Translations under genes and position numbers: made by a program
Shown: piece by piece, positions 1 through 11,918 of the stretch
Position numbering within the stretch: position 1 is the stretch's first letter
How the letters are laid out: each line of letters opens with the position of its first letter
DNA from: Pseudomonadota bacterium
Lineage (GTDB): Bacteria; Pseudomonadota; Gammaproteobacteria; Burkholderiales; Rhodocyclaceae
NCBI GenBank assembly: GCA_030917225.1
Contig: JAUPVD010000477.1
Span: 1 to 15,024, forward strand
Length of the DNA: 15,024 nt
Direction: 5' to 3'
Notes under the pieces: model-generated
Database searches by the model: none
The model's input: the letters and a program-made list of their open reading frames with translations, nothing else
What the model was told of the DNA's origin: nothing

Positions 1-24
1 GGCGAGCGCATCTTGCGCGTCTGA
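1..24 (+). CDS. ilvH: 3' end of probable acetolactate synthase small subunit (partial)
   Basis: The window opens in an open frame reading GERILRV followed by TGA at 22-24. A basic tail of this kind (a short G-[ED]-[RK]-[IV]-x-R ending) is what I know from the C-terminus of acetolactate synthase regulatory subunits, and ilvH directly before ilvC is the usual arrangement in Betaproteobacteria. Only seven residues are visible, so the call rests mainly on position: the stop lies 48 bp before ilvC, on the same strand, with no terminator hairpin between them. Confidence 0.55.
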   Translation, partial: GERILRV

Positions 25-30
25 ACCTGA

Positions 31-1089
<1,059 letters not shown>

Positions 1090-1115
1090 TCTTCGCCAGC
1101 CATTGAGGTAGGTAA

Positions 1116-1150
1116 GCTCGCCCGGACTTGTGCCGGGCGAGCCTCTTTCT
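1116..1150 (+). terminator. Probable intrinsic terminator after ilvC
   Basis: A perfect 10-bp stem, GCTCGCCCGG (1116-1125) with CCGGGCGAGC (1133-1142), encloses a 7-nt loop and is followed by CTCTTTCT. The stem is strong but the U-tract is interrupted, so it may be only partly effective. It sits 27 bp after the ilvC stop and 74 bp before pssA. Confidence 0.65.
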
Positions 1151-1223
1151 GGCTCGCAAAAAGGTGTATCCTTCTTGCGTTTCTTTGCCTAACAGGCCCG
1201 ATTTGGCCTAACTGACACAACAT

Positions 1224-1988
1224 ATGCCGGATCCCAAACTGCCACGCAAAGCGATCTTCAACCCGGAACTGCGCCGCAAGGGCATTTACATTTTGCCCAA
1301 CCTGTTCACGACGGCAGCCCTGTTTTTCGGTTTCTTTGCCATCGTCATGGCAATGCAGGGGAGTTTTGAGCGCGCGGCCATGGCCATTTTCATTGCCATG
1401 GTGCTCGATGGTCTTGATGGCCGCGTGGCACGCCTGACCCGCACCCAATCGGCTTTTGGCGCCGAGTATGATTCCCTGTCGGATATGGTTTCCTTCGGTG
1501 CCGCCCCGTCACTGGTGATGTATGAGTGGGCGCTGAAAGACCTGGGGCGTCTGGGCTGGGTTGCGGCATTCATCTACTGTGCGGGCGCTGCCTTACGCCT
1601 GGCGCGCTTCAACACGACGCTGGAAGTGATGGACAAGCGTTACTTCCAGGGGCTGCCCAGTCCCGCTGCCGCTGCGCTGGTCGCCGGTTTCATCTGGGTT
1701 GCCATCGACAGCGGTTTCTCAGGTTCCGATTTTCCGCTGCTGGCGGCTTGCATCACCATTTTTGCAGGCGTGACCATGGTCACCAATGTGCGCTTTTACA
1801 GCTTCAAGGACATCAACCTTCGTAAAAGTGTACCGTTCATGGTGGTTGCCGCCATTGCCCTAGCGTTTGCCCTGATGGCGCTCAAGCCGGAGATAACCCT
1901 GTTTGGTTTCTTTGTGCTTTACGCGCTTTCCGGCTACGTTCAGGCCACCATCCGGATGGTCCGCCGCAAGCCCAACGCCGCCAGCTGA
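1224..1988 (+). CDS. pssA: CDP-diacylglycerol--serine O-phosphatidyltransferase
   Basis: Integral membrane enzyme that makes phosphatidylserine, the precursor of phosphatidylethanolamine, from CDP-diacylglycerol and L-serine. The complete CDP-alcohol phosphotransferase signature is present: D62, D65-G66, A69-R70, G79, D83 and D87, with the family's exact spacing (D-x2-D-G-x2-A-R-x8-G-x3-D-x3-D). Hydrophobic membrane segments surround it, and a run of segments fills the C-terminal half up to a basic tail ([11 protein letters not shown]). At 254 residues it belongs to the multi-spanning type II (Bacillus-like) PssA, not the long soluble E. coli type. No clear Shine-Dalgarno precedes the ATG at 1224. 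The likely start is supported by the short basic N-terminus before the first membrane segment. leuA follows after 35 bp, so the two are probably co-transcribed. Confidence 0.93.
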   Translation: MPDPKLPRKAIFNPELRRKGIYILPNLFTTAALFFGFFAIVMAMQGSFERAAMAIFIAMVLDGLDGRVARLTRTQSAFGAEYDSLSDMVSFGAAPSLVMYEWALKDLGRLGWVAAFIYCAGAALRLARFNTTLEVMDKRYFQGLPSPAAAALVAGFIWVAIDSGFSGSDFPLLAACITIFAGVTMVTNVRFYSFKDINLRKSVPFMVVAAIALAFALMALKPEITLFGFFVLYALSGYVQATIRMVRRKPNAAS

Positions 1989-2023
1989 TTTTCGCCGGCA
2001 GAATTCCTCATCTGGAGTCAGAC

Positions 2024-3565
2024 ATGAAAGACCGTTTGGTAATTTTCGACACCACTTTGCGCGACGGTGAGCAAAGCCCCGGTGCTTCGATGACCAAGGA
2101 AGAAAAAATCCGCGTTGCCCGTCAACTCGAACGGATGCGGGTCGACGTCATCGAAGCCGGTTTCGCTGCGGCGTCTCCTGGCGACTTTGATTCGATCCAC
2201 GCCATCGCCGAGACGATCAAGGATTCGACCGTCTGTTCGCTGGCGCGTGCCAACGAAAACGACATCGGCCGTGCCGGCGAAGCAATCAAGCCAGCCAATT
2301 CCGGCCGTATCCATACCTTCATCGCCACCAGCCCGATCCACATGGAAAAGAAGCTGCGCATGACCCCGGATCAGGTGGTCGAGCAGGCGGTGAAATCGAT
2401 TGGCTGGGCGCGCGCCTATACCGATAACGTCGAGTTCTCGGCTGAGGATGCGGGGCGTTCCGAACTCGATTTCCTGTGCCGAATTTTCGAGGCTGTGATC
2501 AAGGCCGGTGCAACCACGATCAACGTGCCGGATACTGTTGGCTACAACCTGCCGGGCCAGTTTGCCGAGACGATCAAGCAGCTCTTGTCACGTGTGCCGA
2601 ATGCCGACAAGGTCGTCTGGTCGGTGCATTGCCACAACGATCTCGGTCTGGCCGTTGCCAATTCGCTGGCCGCGGTGCTGGCCGGTGCCCGTCAGGTGGA
2701 GTGCACGATCAATGGCCTTGGCGAGCGCGCCGGCAACGCTTCGCTCGAGGAAGTTGTCATGGCGGTGCGTACGCGTGCCGACGTTTTTCCGGTCGAAACC
2801 GGCATCGATACCACGCAGATCGTTCCGGCCTCCAAGCTGGTTTCCCAGATTACCGGTTACCCGGTGCAGCCGAACAAGGCCGTGGTCGGTGCCAACGCTT
2901 TCGCGCATGAGTCCGGCATTCATCAGGACGGCGTGCTCAAGCATCGCGAGACCTACGAAATCATGCGTGCGCAGGACGTGGGTTGGGCGCAGAACAAGCT
3001 CGTGCTCGGCAAACATTCGGGGCGTAACGCGTTCAAGACCCGTCTTACTGAACTGGGTGTTGAGCTGGCCAGCGACGAAGCCTTGAACGCAGCCTTCGCG
3101 CGCTTCAAGGAACTGGCCGACAAGAAACACGAGATCTTTGACGAAGATCTGCAGGCGCTGGTTTCCGACGAGACAGTCACGCCCGAGGACGAGCATTACA
3201 AACTGGTGTATTCGCGAGTCTGTTCTGAGACCGGGGAAACACCGGAGGCAGCCGTGACGCTGACCATCGGCGGTGTCGAGCACAAGGCTGGGGCCGTCGG
3301 CGGCGGTCCGGTCGACGCGACCTTCAAGGCGATTGAATCCGTGGCCAGGAGTGGCTCGGAACTACTGCTCTATTCGGTCAATGCGATCACGACAGGAACT
3401 GACGCACAGGGCGAGGTGACCGTGCGGCTTTCACGCGGGGACCGTGTCGTGAATGGCAACGGTGCCGATACCGATATTGTCATTGCTTCGGCGAAGGCTT
3501 ACCTGAATGCCCTGAGCAAGCTGCATTCCGCAGGTGACAAGGTGAAGGCGCAGGGCGACGTTTGA
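2024..3565 (+). CDS. leuA: 2-isopropylmalate synthase (LeuA type 1)
   Basis: First committed step of leucine synthesis: condensation of acetyl-CoA with 2-oxoisovalerate, in the cytosol. The N-terminal TIM barrel starts with [13 protein letters not shown] (8-20), holding the metal-binding D9 and catalytic R13. The HCHND motif (202-206) gives two further metal ligands. [14 protein letters not shown] (231-244) is the second family signature. The remaining part (about 390-513) corresponds to the regulatory LeuA dimer domain, where leucine feedback inhibition acts. The 513-residue length matches the type 1 enzymes. The start at 2024 is preceded by TCTGGAG at a good distance, the same ribosome-binding sequence seen before ilvC. 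It follows pssA by 35 bp and ends in a strong terminator. Confidence 0.97.
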   Translation: MKDRLVIFDTTLRDGEQSPGASMTKEEKIRVARQLERMRVDVIEAGFAAASPGDFDSIHAIAETIKDSTVCSLARANENDIGRAGEAIKPANSGRIHTFIATSPIHMEKKLRMTPDQVVEQAVKSIGWARAYTDNVEFSAEDAGRSELDFLCRIFEAVIKAGATTINVPDTVGYNLPGQFAETIKQLLSRVPNADKVVWSVHCHNDLGLAVANSLAAVLAGARQVECTINGLGERAGNASLEEVVMAVRTRADVFPVETGIDTTQIVPASKLVSQITGYPVQPNKAVVGANAFAHESGIHQDGVLKHRETYEIMRAQDVGWAQNKLVLGKHSGRNAFKTRLTELGVELASDEALNAAFARFKELADKKHEIFDEDLQALVSDETVTPEDEHYKLVYSRVCSETGETPEAAVTLTIGGVEHKAGAVGGGPVDATFKAIESVARSGSELLLYSVNAITTGTDAQGEVTVRLSRGDRVVNGNGADTDIVIASAKAYLNALSKLHSAGDKVKAQGDV

Positions 3566-3587
3566 TCGCCTGATGCAGGAAGCACAG

Positions 3588-3614
3588 GCCGCCGGGGGAT
3601 TTTCCGGCGGCTTT

Positions 3615-3616
<2 letters not shown>
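3588..3616 (+). terminator. Intrinsic terminator of leuA
   Basis: An 8-bp GC-only stem, GCCGCCGG (3588-3595) with CCGGCGGC (3604-3611), has a 9-nt spacer and is followed by TTTTTATT. It is a classical Rho-independent terminator. Its U-tract coincides with the TAA stop (3615-3617) of the convergent DUF2069 gene. Read on the minus strand the stem is not followed by a T-run, so it works in one direction only. Confidence 0.9.
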
Positions 3617-5412
<1,796 letters not shown>

Positions 5413-6918
5413 CTAAGGCTCGGTGCTCGGCCTGATCGAGAGGACCTCGACGCTCGCTGTCTGCTCCTCCAGATGTGTGGCGATCACTTCGCGTACTTCC
5501 AGGTTCTCGCGTTCGATCAGCAAGACCATCTTGTTTTCACCGGGGGCGGCTGTGCCAGTGGGAACAACCACCGTTTCAAGCGGGCGTACCGGCGGCAGTT
5601 GCGGCAGTATCAGCGCCGATTGCTGAATGGCGCCGCTATCCCCCTTGCCGCAGGCCAATATCGCCGGCGTCGCACTGGTTGCCAGAATCTGCAGGCCGAG
5701 TTCGAGATGCTCCGGGTTTTCCGAGAGCGCCCAGCGAGCGATACAGATCTGCCAGCCTTCGGCATTCTCGGTGCGTACAGCAACGATGTCGCCTGCGGCA
5801 AGATGGGTGGTCTTGCCGGAAACATGCATCAGGGCGTAGCCGTCAGGGCTCTCGTTGGTGACCATCCAGTGGGTCAGTTCGCTGGCCAGCGATTCCTCTT
5901 CGTGGAAGAGCTGCCAAAGCGTCTGCAGGCCAACGCAAAGCACCGCGCGGTAGTTTTGTCGGCGGCGCGGGAATCGTCGTTTGCCCGGGTGCCCCCAGTA
6001 ATGTGCCAGGCGGCGAAGGGCGCCGTGCCCCGTTGCCGTGGCCGCAGCCTCCGGCAGGTCGATTTCGATCGGGACGGCGCCGGCTTCCAGTGCATCGACT
6101 TGTTCCTCTACCAGTTCTGCCAATGAGTCGCACGAGAAGCGCAGTACGCCTTCGGGAGCCGGTTGGCGGCTTGCGGCGGTGGGCGAGGCATCACGGTCGA
6201 GGTCTACCCAGAAGAGACCTTCGCCATCTGCTGGTTTGCCGGCGGCCACGATCCCGGCACGATTGCCGAAGCGGCGCGTGTATTCGACGATAAGATCGAT
6301 TTCCCGGGAGGTGAAGGAAGCCGGCTGGGCGCAGGACAGCAGTAGGGCGCGCAAGTAGATTTCCTCCGGTGTGCCGCCCTCGCCGAGCACCGACAGATCG
6401 GCGATATTGTTGTCGGTCGCGATACGGTAGGCCCGATGGAGCAACTGCCATATTCCGGTGGCGGCAGGTGCTGCGACATAGTTACTGATCAGCAGGTGGG
6501 TGGCCAGCGCGTCAATGGCACGCCAGAGCGTGAGTTCCAGTGGTCGGCGCAGGCCTTTGATCAAGTGTTCGTCGAGGTCGCCGAAGGTGTTGAGGTAATC
6601 CTCCGCGACCATGAGCAGCAATTCCTGCGTGCCGCGAACGGTCTGTCGTGTGCGCCGCGACAAGGGTAGCGAGGCGCAAGCCAACTCCGGCAGCAGGCGT
6701 CCGACAGTGCCATGGGCACGGGTGTAGAGCAGGTCGAGGACCTTGTGCCGATGGTGGGCCGCGGTCTGGGTGCCTCGCAGCGCCGTCAGGTGGGTGTGCA
6801 GCGGCGCCAGTTCATCTTCGGCGCGTGCCGCTTGCGGCGTCGCCAGCCAGTCCAGAATCGAGCGGAGGTCGATCAGCGTCAGCGCGTCGTCGTCGCTTAC
6901 GGGTTTTGGGTCGTTCAT
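5413..6918 (-). CDS. Unrecognised family with putative PilZ (c-di-GMP binding) domain
   Basis: A 501-residue protein I cannot assign to a named family. It has no signal peptide or membrane segment, so it is probably cytosolic. Residues 1 to about 250 look mostly helical (long runs rich in Leu, Ala and Arg). A basic patch [13 protein letters not shown] (312-324) contains R320-x3-R324. About 30 residues later comes N355-x-S357-x2-G360. Together these are the RxxxR and [D/N]xSxxG motifs that define PilZ domains. What follows, with AGDIVAVR (375-382) and LELGLQIL (405-412), has the beta-barrel and closing 'GL.(F/L)' look of PilZ. The C-terminal 60-90 residues are unexplained. PilZ function is inference. 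I chose the ATG at 6918, with TATAAT 28 bp upstream on the same strand, over a TTG at 7038. Confidence 0.75.
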   Translation of the reverse strand: MNDPKPVSDDDALTLIDLRSILDWLATPQAARAEDELAPLHTHLTALRGTQTAAHHRHKVLDLLYTRAHGTVGRLLPELACASLPLSRRTRQTVRGTQELLLMVAEDYLNTFGDLDEHLIKGLRRPLELTLWRAIDALATHLLISNYVAAPAATGIWQLLHRAYRIATDNNIADLSVLGEGGTPEEIYLRALLLSCAQPASFTSREIDLIVEYTRRFGNRAGIVAAGKPADGEGLFWVDLDRDASPTAASRQPAPEGVLRFSCDSLAELVEEQVDALEAGAVPIEIDLPEAAATATGHGALRRLAHYWGHPGKRRFPRRRQNYRAVLCVGLQTLWQLFHEEESLASELTHWMVTNESPDGYALMHVSGKTTHLAAGDIVAVRTENAEGWQICIARWALSENPEHLELGLQILATSATPAILACGKGDSGAIQQSALILPQLPPVRPLETVVVPTGTAAPGENKMVLLIERENLEVREVIATHLEEQTASVEVLSIRPSTEP

Positions 6919-6945
6919 CTTGGATCGCAAAAAATGGCTGAGGCC

Positions 6946-6951
6946 ATTATA
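6946..6951 (-). promoter_or_regulatory. Candidate -10 box of the PilZ-like gene
   Basis: A perfect TATAAT lies on the minus strand (6951 to 6946), with the ATG 28 bp downstream at 6918, giving a leader of about 20 nt. No convincing -35 is present at 16-18 bp, and the Shine-Dalgarno is weak. It supports the choice of start at 6918 because a start at 7038 would lie upstream of the promoter. Confidence 0.45.
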
Positions 6952-7046
6952 GAGAGCCGTCGGGCCTTCTGCCTTGATGTTCAGCGTGCCGGTGCCCATA
7001 TTTCCGGTCTGCGCGGGCCGAATTCCCGAGAAATGCAACTAGGGGA

Positions 7047-7074
7047 TTGTTTTGCCGTGCTTTCTTGCTATAAT
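7047..7074 (+). promoter_or_regulatory. Extended -10 promoter of rpsP-rimM-trmD-rplS
   Basis: TGCTATAAT at 7066-7074 is a perfect extended -10 (TGnTATAAT). A partial -35, TTGTTT, lies at 7047-7052 with a 16-bp spacer. Transcription would begin near 7081, leaving a leader of about 27 nt before the rpsP ATG at 7108. Confidence 0.8.
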
Positions 7075-7107
7075 CTCCCCCTTTTTCTGATTCCGGAAGA
7101 CAACACA

Positions 7108-7359
7108 ATGGTTGTAATTCGCCTTGCCCGCGGTGGCTCCAAGAAGCGCCCTTTCTACAACATCGTTGCCGCCGATTCGCGCAATCGCCGCGATGGTCGC
7201 TTCATCGAGCGTGTCGGTTTCTACAATCCGGTGGCTTCTGGCGCCGAAGAGACCCTGCGTATTGCAACGGACCGCCTGACCTACTGGCAGGGCAACGGTG
7301 CCCAGCTGTCGCCGACGGTTGCCCGTCTGGTCAAGCAGGCCGCCAAAGCAGCCGCTTAA
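7108..7359 (+). CDS. rpsP: 30S ribosomal protein S16
   Basis: An 83-residue small-subunit ribosomal protein that binds 16S rRNA and helps assemble the 5' domain. The N-terminus [20 protein letters not shown], the following [19 protein letters not shown] and the segment [20 protein letters not shown] are unmistakable S16 sequence. The length agrees with the family (about 82 in E. coli). The ATG at 7108 follows GGAAG. An upstream in-frame extension to 6712 is rejected because it runs antisense through the preceding gene and across the promoter. It is the first gene of the classical four-gene operon, and rimM begins 16 bp after its stop. Confidence 0.98.
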   Translation: MVVIRLARGGSKKRPFYNIVAADSRNRRDGRFIERVGFYNPVASGAEETLRIATDRLTYWQGNGAQLSPTVARLVKQAAKAAA

Positions 7360-7375
7360 GGAAGACTGAATCTCC

Positions 7376-7897
7376 TTGTCTGGCCACAGTTTCATCATCC
7401 TCGGCAAGATTGTCGGGGCTTATGGAGTGCAGGGCTGGGTAAGGATTCATCCTTTCGCCGATGATCCGGCCTCCTGGGGGCGGATGAAGGCGTGGAAGCT
7501 GGGTCTGGAAAATGCCCCGCAGTCGGACTGGAAAGACGTTGCCGTCAAAGGTTTTCGTGCCCATTCCGATACGCTGGTGGCTCAGCTTGAAGGTGTTTCG
7601 GATCGCAGTTCGGCCGAAGCGCTGAAAGGATCGTTGGTTGGTGCCTTGCGCGAAGCGCTGCCACCGACTGCGGAAAACGAGTATTACTGGGCCGATCTGA
7701 TCGGCCTGGATGTGGTGAATACGCATGATCAGCGCCTCGGCAAGGTCGGGAACCTGATCGAATCGGCAGCCAGCGATGTGCTGGTGGTGGTTGCCGATGA
7801 CGGTGCGGAGCAGTTGCTGCCTTTCGTCAGCGCAGTCGTGCTGGACGTGGATATCGCCGCAAGGCGTATCCGGGTCGAGTGGGAGGCCGATTGGTGA
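7376..7897 (+). CDS. rimM: Ribosome maturation factor RimM (TTG start)
   Basis: Assembly factor for the 30S head; by family it binds S19 and helps 16S rRNA processing. The 173 residues comprise an N-terminal RimM beta-barrel with [18 protein letters not shown] (10-27) and a C-terminal PRC-barrel. The barrel junction carries [12 protein letters not shown] (102-113), and LLPFV lies at 147-151, all typical. A TTG start is forced. A TGA lies in frame at 7367-7369, and no ATG or GTG occurs between it and the conserved GKIVG. The AAGGAAG at 7358-7364 lies 11 nt before the TTG, rather far, which together with the weak codon suggests modest translation. The end overlaps trmD by 4 nt (GTGA). Confidence 0.95.
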   Translation: MSGHSFIILGKIVGAYGVQGWVRIHPFADDPASWGRMKAWKLGLENAPQSDWKDVAVKGFRAHSDTLVAQLEGVSDRSSAEALKGSLVGALREALPPTAENEYYWADLIGLDVVNTHDQRLGKVGNLIESAASDVLVVVADDGAEQLLPFVSAVVLDVDIAARRIRVEWEADW

Positions 7898-8712
7898 AGC
7901 CCTTGCGGGTCGACGCGGTAACCATCTTTCCGGAGATGTTCGCTGCGCTCACCGGGAGCGGCATTACCCGACGTGCGCTGGAGGAAGGTGCCTGGTCGCT
8001 GGGTTTCCAGAACCCGCGCGATTTCGTCGAAAGCAACTACCGGACAGTGGATGACCGGCCTTACGGTGGCGGTCCCGGGATGGTGATGCTGCCGGAACCG
8101 CTGGAGGCTGCGATTGATGCAGCGAAGACGAAGCAGCAAGAGGCTGAGCAGCAAGAGGCTGGCATGGCAAAGAGCCGTGTCATCTACCTCTCGCCGCAGG
8201 GCAAGCCGCTGACGCATGAACGTGTCATGGCGCTGGCGCAGGCCGATGAAGGGCTAATCCTTCTCTGCGGACGCTACGAAGGGATTGACGAGCGGCTGAT
8301 CGAGCGCTGCGTCGATGAAGAGATTTCGATCGGGGATTTCGTGCTCTCCGGAGGCGAGATTCCGGCGATGGCGCTGATCGATGCCATCGTCAGACAATTG
8401 CCGGGTGTGTTGAATGATGCACAGTCGGCGGTAGAGGATTCGTTTGTGTCGGGCCTGCTGGATTGCCCGCACTACACGCGGCCCGAGGAGTATCACGGGT
8501 TGCGGGTGCCGGAGGTGTTGTTATCCGGTCACCACGAGAAAATTCGTCGCTGGCGGCTGAAACAGTCGCTGGGGCGGACATGGCAGCGACGACCGGAGTT
8601 GTTGGCCGGACGAATGTTGGAAAAAGCGCTGTCGAAAGAGGAAACGCAACTCCTGGCGGAATATCAGTCTGAACAGGAGCAATGCGGTCAGGATAACCAA
8701 GGAGTTTTATAA
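7894..8712 (+). CDS. trmD: tRNA (guanine-N1)-methyltransferase TrmD (GTG start)
   Basis: SPOUT-class, S-adenosylmethionine-dependent enzyme that makes m1G37 in tRNAs and so prevents +1 frameshifting. Of 272 residues, [13 protein letters not shown] (58-70), [15 protein letters not shown] (123-137) and [15 protein letters not shown] (145-159) form the trefoil-knot cofactor site. D182 in EDSF and R167 in RQLPGVL align with the catalytic Asp169 and Arg154 of the E. coli enzyme. [10 protein letters not shown] (188-197) starts the tRNA-binding C-terminal part. The GTG at 7894 overlaps the rimM stop (GTGA) and gives the standard N-terminus ([13 protein letters not shown]). An exact 15-bp duplication lengthens the loop at 81-90, and the protein is longer than E. 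coli TrmD (255). Confidence 0.97.
   Translation: MKPLRVDAVTIFPEMFAALTGSGITRRALEEGAWSLGFQNPRDFVESNYRTVDDRPYGGGPGMVMLPEPLEAAIDAAKTKQQEAEQQEAGMAKSRVIYLSPQGKPLTHERVMALAQADEGLILLCGRYEGIDERLIERCVDEEISIGDFVLSGGEIPAMALIDAIVRQLPGVLNDAQSAVEDSFVSGLLDCPHYTRPEEYHGLRVPEVLLSGHHEKIRRWRLKQSLGRTWQRRPELLAGRMLEKALSKEETQLLAEYQSEQEQCGQDNQGVL
8132..8161 (+). repeat. 15-bp perfect tandem duplication inside trmD
   Basis: AGCAGCAAGAGGCTG occurs twice with no gap (8132-8146, 8147-8161). It is in frame and gives K80[10 protein letters not shown]. It lies in the variable stretch between the GGGPGM motif and the conserved VIYLSPQG strand. Confidence 0.95.
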
Positions 8713-8713
8713 A

Positions 8714-9088
8714 ATGAATCTGATTCAGCAACTCGAGCAAGAAGAAATCGCCCGCTTGGGCAAAACCGTTCCCGAATTCGCTCCGGGCGACACCGTTGTC
8801 GTTCAGGTGAAGGTCAAGGAAGGTACCCGTGAGCGTCTGCAGGCTTACGAAGGCGTTGTCATCGCCAAGCGTAACCGTGGTCTCAACTCCGCTTTCACCG
8901 TGCGCAAGATTTCGTCCGGTGAAGGTGTCGAGCGTACGTTCCAGACCTACTCGCCGCTGGTCGCTTCGATCGAAGTGAAGCGTCGCGGCGATGTGCGCCG
9001 TGCCAAGCTGTACTACCTCCGCGACCGTTCCGGCAAGTCGGCACGTATCAAGGAAAAGCTGGTCAGCAAGGCCAAGGCCGAAGCCTGA
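8714..9088 (+). CDS. rplS: 50S ribosomal protein L19
   Basis: A 124-residue large-subunit protein located at the 30S-50S interface. [22 protein letters not shown], with [22 protein letters not shown] and the following [15 protein letters not shown], is standard L19, as are [20 protein letters not shown] and [18 protein letters not shown] short Lys/Ala-rich tail (VSKAKAEA) makes it slightly longer than the E. coli protein (115). The ATG lies 1 nt after the trmD stop. Its AAGGAG at 8699-8704 is inside trmD with a 9-nt spacer, the strongest Shine-Dalgarno of the operon, as expected for a ribosomal protein that must exceed TrmD in amount. A strong terminator follows. Confidence 0.98.
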   Translation: MNLIQQLEQEEIARLGKTVPEFAPGDTVVVQVKVKEGTRERLQAYEGVVIAKRNRGLNSAFTVRKISSGEGVERTFQTYSPLVASIEVKRRGDVRRAKLYYLRDRSGKSARIKEKLVSKAKAEA

Positions 9089-9102
9089 TCTACGGCTTTG
9101 CT

Positions 9103-9136
9103 CAACAAAAAAGGCGCCTCGGCGCCTTTTTTGTTG
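9103..9136. terminator. Bidirectional intrinsic terminator between rplS and folE2
   Basis: A perfect 15-bp inverted repeat, CAACAAAAAAGGCGC (9103-9117) and GCGCCTTTTTTGTTG (9122-9136), closes on a 4-nt loop CTCG. The GC core is flanked by six A on one side and six T on the other, so each strand ends in a U-run. It lies 14 bp after rplS and 28 bp after the end of the convergent folE2, and should stop both transcripts. Confidence 0.95.
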
Positions 9137-9164
9137 TCTACTTTCTGTTGCCTGTTTTCTTCGC

Positions 9165-10004
9165 TCAGCAGGTGCTGCAGGCTGCCGCATCTATATCTTT
9201 ATCCTTGCGCTTGTCGCGTTCGATCAGGGCATAGGCCGAGTGGTTGTGGATCGACTCGAAGTTCTCCGATTCAACCACGTAGGCATCGATCCGGCTTTCG
9301 GCGTTGAGCCGCGCGGCCACGTCGCGGACCATGTCTTCGACAAACTTCGGGTTGTCGTAGGCGCGCTCGGTCACATATTTCTCGTCCGGGCGCTTCAACA
9401 GGCCGAACAGCTCGCAGGAAGCCTCGCCTTCGACCAGCGAGATGATTTCCTCAAGCCACATGTGGTCGTTGAGGCGGGCGCTCACCGTGACATGCGAGCG
9501 CTGATTGTGGGCGCCACGTTCCGAAATCTTTTTCGAACACGGGCACAGGCTGGTCACCGGCACCGCCACCTTGACGGTTGAAACGACCTTGCCGCAGCAG
9601 ATTTCGCCGGTGAAGGTAACGTCGTAGTCCATCAGGCTCTGCACACCGGAGACCGGTGCCGTCTTGTTGACGAAGTAGGGAAAGCTCATCTCGATGTGGC
9701 CGCTGGCCGCTTCCAGTCGCTCCACCATCTCCGCCAGCATGGCCGGGAAGTTCTCCACCGAGATTTCCCGGTCGTGGCTGTTGAGAATCTCCACGAAACG
9801 CGACATGTGCGTGCCCTTGAAGTTGTGCGGCAGGCTCACGTACATGTTGAATATGGCGATGGTGTGCTGGATGCCGCCGCTCCGGTCCTGAACCTTGACC
9901 GGATGACGGATGGCCTTGATGCCCACCTTGTTGATGGCCAGCTGGCGCGTATCGGCCGAGCCTTGTACGTCTTCCATGGTGGCAGGGGTCTGCGGTGCGT
10001 TCAT
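9165..10004 (-). CDS. folE2: GTP cyclohydrolase IB (FolE2)
   Basis: Converts GTP to 7,8-dihydroneopterin triphosphate, the entry to tetrahydrofolate and, through queD, queuosine. The type IB enzyme belongs to the tunnelling fold but is unrelated in sequence to FolE, and can use metals other than zinc. The 279 residues show [10 protein letters not shown] (32-41), MSRFVEIL (67-74), [19 protein letters not shown] (152-170) and [10 protein letters not shown] (250-259). C154/C156, H166 and the His pair near 253-255 are the likely catalytic/metal residues by family analogy. The start at 10004 has only a weak Shine-Dalgarno, and M10 is an alternative. It lies 38 bp after dxs without a terminator, so probably shares its transcript. 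In other bacteria folE2 is often Zur-controlled; I see no Zur-like palindrome in the gap. Confidence 0.95.
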   Translation of the reverse strand: MNAPQTPATMEDVQGSADTRQLAINKVGIKAIRHPVKVQDRSGGIQHTIAIFNMYVSLPHNFKGTHMSRFVEILNSHDREISVENFPAMLAEMVERLEAASGHIEMSFPYFVNKTAPVSGVQSLMDYDVTFTGEICCGKVVSTVKVAVPVTSLCPCSKKISERGAHNQRSHVTVSARLNDHMWLEEIISLVEGEASCELFGLLKRPDEKYVTERAYDNPKFVEDMVRDVAARLNAESRIDAYVVESENFESIHNHSAYALIERDKRKDKDIDAAACSTC

Positions 10005-10042
10005 TGCTGTTCTCGTCGGATTGTCTGGTTATGTTGGGGCCG

Positions 10043-11908
10043 TCAAACGGCTTGTCGTGCCTGTATCGAACGGATAATGCCGTCACCATCCAGGCCCAGT
10101 TCACTCAGTAGCCGGGCATGGTCGCCATGATCGATGAAGCGATCCGGCAAGCCCAGCCGAAGCAACGGGGTGGCACTGCCGATTTCTTCCAGCACCCGGG
10201 CAACCTCGGAGCCGGCTCCACCGATCAGCGCATTCTCTTCGACGCTGACAAGCAGAGAATGTTCCCCGGCCAGTTGCTTAATCAACTCACGGTCGATCGG
10301 TTTCACAAAACGCATGTTGGCGACCGTGGCGTCGAGCACCTCGCCGGCGGCCAGCGCTGGTGCCAGCATGCTGCCGAAGGCCAGCAGGGCGATGCTGTTG
10401 TCACCGGTCTTGCCTTGGCGACGCACCTCGCCTTTGCCGATCGGCAAGGTGGCGAGATCGGTGCCTGGGGCTGTGCCCATGCCAGAGCCGCGCGGATAGC
10501 GTACGGCGCTCGGGCAGTCGAGAGTCATCGCCGTGGACAGCAGCTTGCGGCATTCCGCTTCGTCACCAGGAGTCATCACCACCATGTTCGGGATGCAGGT
10601 GAGGAACGAAATGTCGAAGGTGCCATGGTGCGTCGGCCCATCGGCACCCACCAGGCCGCCGCGGTCGATGGCGAAGACCACGGGCAGGTTCTGCAGCGCC
10701 ACATCGTGCACCAGCTGGTCATAACCGCGCTGCAGGAAGGTGGAATAGATCGCCACCACCGGTTTCAGGCCCTCGCAGGCCAGCCCGGCGGCAAAGGTGA
10801 CCGCATGCTGTTCGGCGATGCCGACATCGTAGTAACGGTCGGCATATTGTTCGGCAAAGCGGACCATGCCCGAACCTTCGCGCATTGCCGGGGTGACGCC
10901 GACCAGTCGCGGCTCGGCGGCGGCCATGTCACATAGCCAGTCGCCGAACACCTGCGTGTAGGTGAGTTTCGGTGCCGCAGCCGGCGGCTCGATGCCGATA
11001 TCCGGTTGAAACTTGCCGACGCCGTGATAGAGGATCGGGTCAGCCTCCGCCTGCTTGTAGCCCTGCCCCTTCTTGGTGATGATGTGCAGGAACTGCGGCC
11101 CCTTCAGGTCGCGCAGGTTCTGCAGGGTCGGGATCAGCGAATCGAGATCATGGCCATCGATCGGGCCGATGTAGTTGAAGCCGAATTCCTCGAACAGCGT
11201 GCCCGGCGTCAGCATGCCCTTGACGTGCTCTTCGACGCGATTGGCGAACTCAAGCAGCGGAGGTGCGACGCCGAGTACCTTCTCGCCAGCGCGTCGTGCG
11301 GCGTTGAAGGTGCGGCCGGAGAACAGGCGGGCGAGGTACTTGTTGAGCGCGCCGACCGGTGGCGAGATCGACATGTCGTTGTCGTTGAGAACGACCAGGA
11401 GGTTGGCATCGGCAACGCCGGCATTGTTCAGTGCCTCGAAGGCCATGCCGGCCGACATCGCGCCATCGCCGATGATGGCGACGACCTTGCGGTCCTCCCC
11501 CTTCTGCTTTGCCGCCAGCGCCATGCCCAATGCAGCCGAGATCGACGTCGAGGAATGACCGACACCGAACGTGTCATAGGCACTTTCGCTGCGCTTGGGG
11601 AAGCCGGAAAGACCGTCATGCATGCGCAGCGTGGACATTTCGGCGCGGCGCCCGGTGAGTATCTTGTGGGCGTAGCACTGGTGACCGACATCCCATACCA
11701 GCCGGTCTTCCGGTGTGTTGAAGACGTAATGCAGCGCGACCGTCAGTTCAACCGTGCCGAGGTTTGACGAGAAATGACCACCGGTTCGGGATACCGACTC
11801 GACCAGGAATGCACGTAGTTCATCAGTCAGTTGCGGAACATCGCGACGCTCCAGGCAGCGCAGGTCGGCGGGAGAGTTGACGGTGGAGAGCAGCGGAAAA
11901 TCGGTCAT
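10043..11908 (-). CDS. dxs: 1-deoxy-D-xylulose-5-phosphate synthase
   Basis: First enzyme of the MEP isoprenoid pathway: a thiamine-diphosphate-dependent condensation of pyruvate with glyceraldehyde-3-phosphate. The 621 residues match the family (620 in E. coli). H45 in [10 protein letters not shown] corresponds to the catalytic His near residue 49 of E. coli. The ThDP signature runs from [14 protein letters not shown] (147-160) to NDN (175-177). The pyrimidine domain has [17 protein letters not shown] and [18 protein letters not shown] used the ATG at 11908, 10 bp after ispA, with AGAG before it. An in-frame extension to 12250 runs antisense to ispA codon structure and is low-complexity, so it is rejected. 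It produces DXP also for thiamine and pyridoxal synthesis. Confidence 0.98.
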   Translation of the reverse strand: MTDFPLLSTVNSPADLRCLERRDVPQLTDELRAFLVESVSRTGGHFSSNLGTVELTVALHYVFNTPEDRLVWDVGHQCYAHKILTGRRAEMSTLRMHDGLSGFPKRSESAYDTFGVGHSSTSISAALGMALAAKQKGEDRKVVAIIGDGAMSAGMAFEALNNAGVADANLLVVLNDNDMSISPPVGALNKYLARLFSGRTFNAARRAGEKVLGVAPPLLEFANRVEEHVKGMLTPGTLFEEFGFNYIGPIDGHDLDSLIPTLQNLRDLKGPQFLHIITKKGQGYKQAEADPILYHGVGKFQPDIGIEPPAAAPKLTYTQVFGDWLCDMAAAEPRLVGVTPAMREGSGMVRFAEQYADRYYDVGIAEQHAVTFAAGLACEGLKPVVAIYSTFLQRGYDQLVHDVALQNLPVVFAIDRGGLVGADGPTHHGTFDISFLTCIPNMVVMTPGDEAECRKLLSTAMTLDCPSAVRYPRGSGMGTAPGTDLATLPIGKGEVRRQGKTGDNSIALLAFGSMLAPALAAGEVLDATVANMRFVKPIDRELIKQLAGEHSLLVSVEENALIGGAGSEVARVLEEIGSATPLLRLGLPDRFIDHGDHARLLSELGLDGDGIIRSIQARQAV

Positions 11909-11918
11909 GGTTTTTTCT

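Noticed and set aside
6919..7038. N-terminal extension of the PilZ-like protein to a TTG at 7038
   Set aside because: It would start upstream of the TATAAT at 6951-6946, close to the rpsP promoter, and the added 40 residues have no clear structure. The ATG at 6918 is favoured.
8390..9190. 266-codon minus-strand open frame across trmD and rplS
   Set aside because: It spans two certain genes and the terminator between rplS and folE2. It is a shadow frame.
10005..10042. GCCGT-CAA-ACGGC hairpin between dxs and folE2 as a terminator
   Set aside because: The 5-bp stem has a 3-nt loop and no T-run on the minus strand, so it is too weak to end transcription.
10118..11767. Two long plus-strand open frames (272 and 253 codons) antisense to dxs
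   Set aside because: Both are shadows of dxs, with no ribosome-binding site and no recognisable domain.
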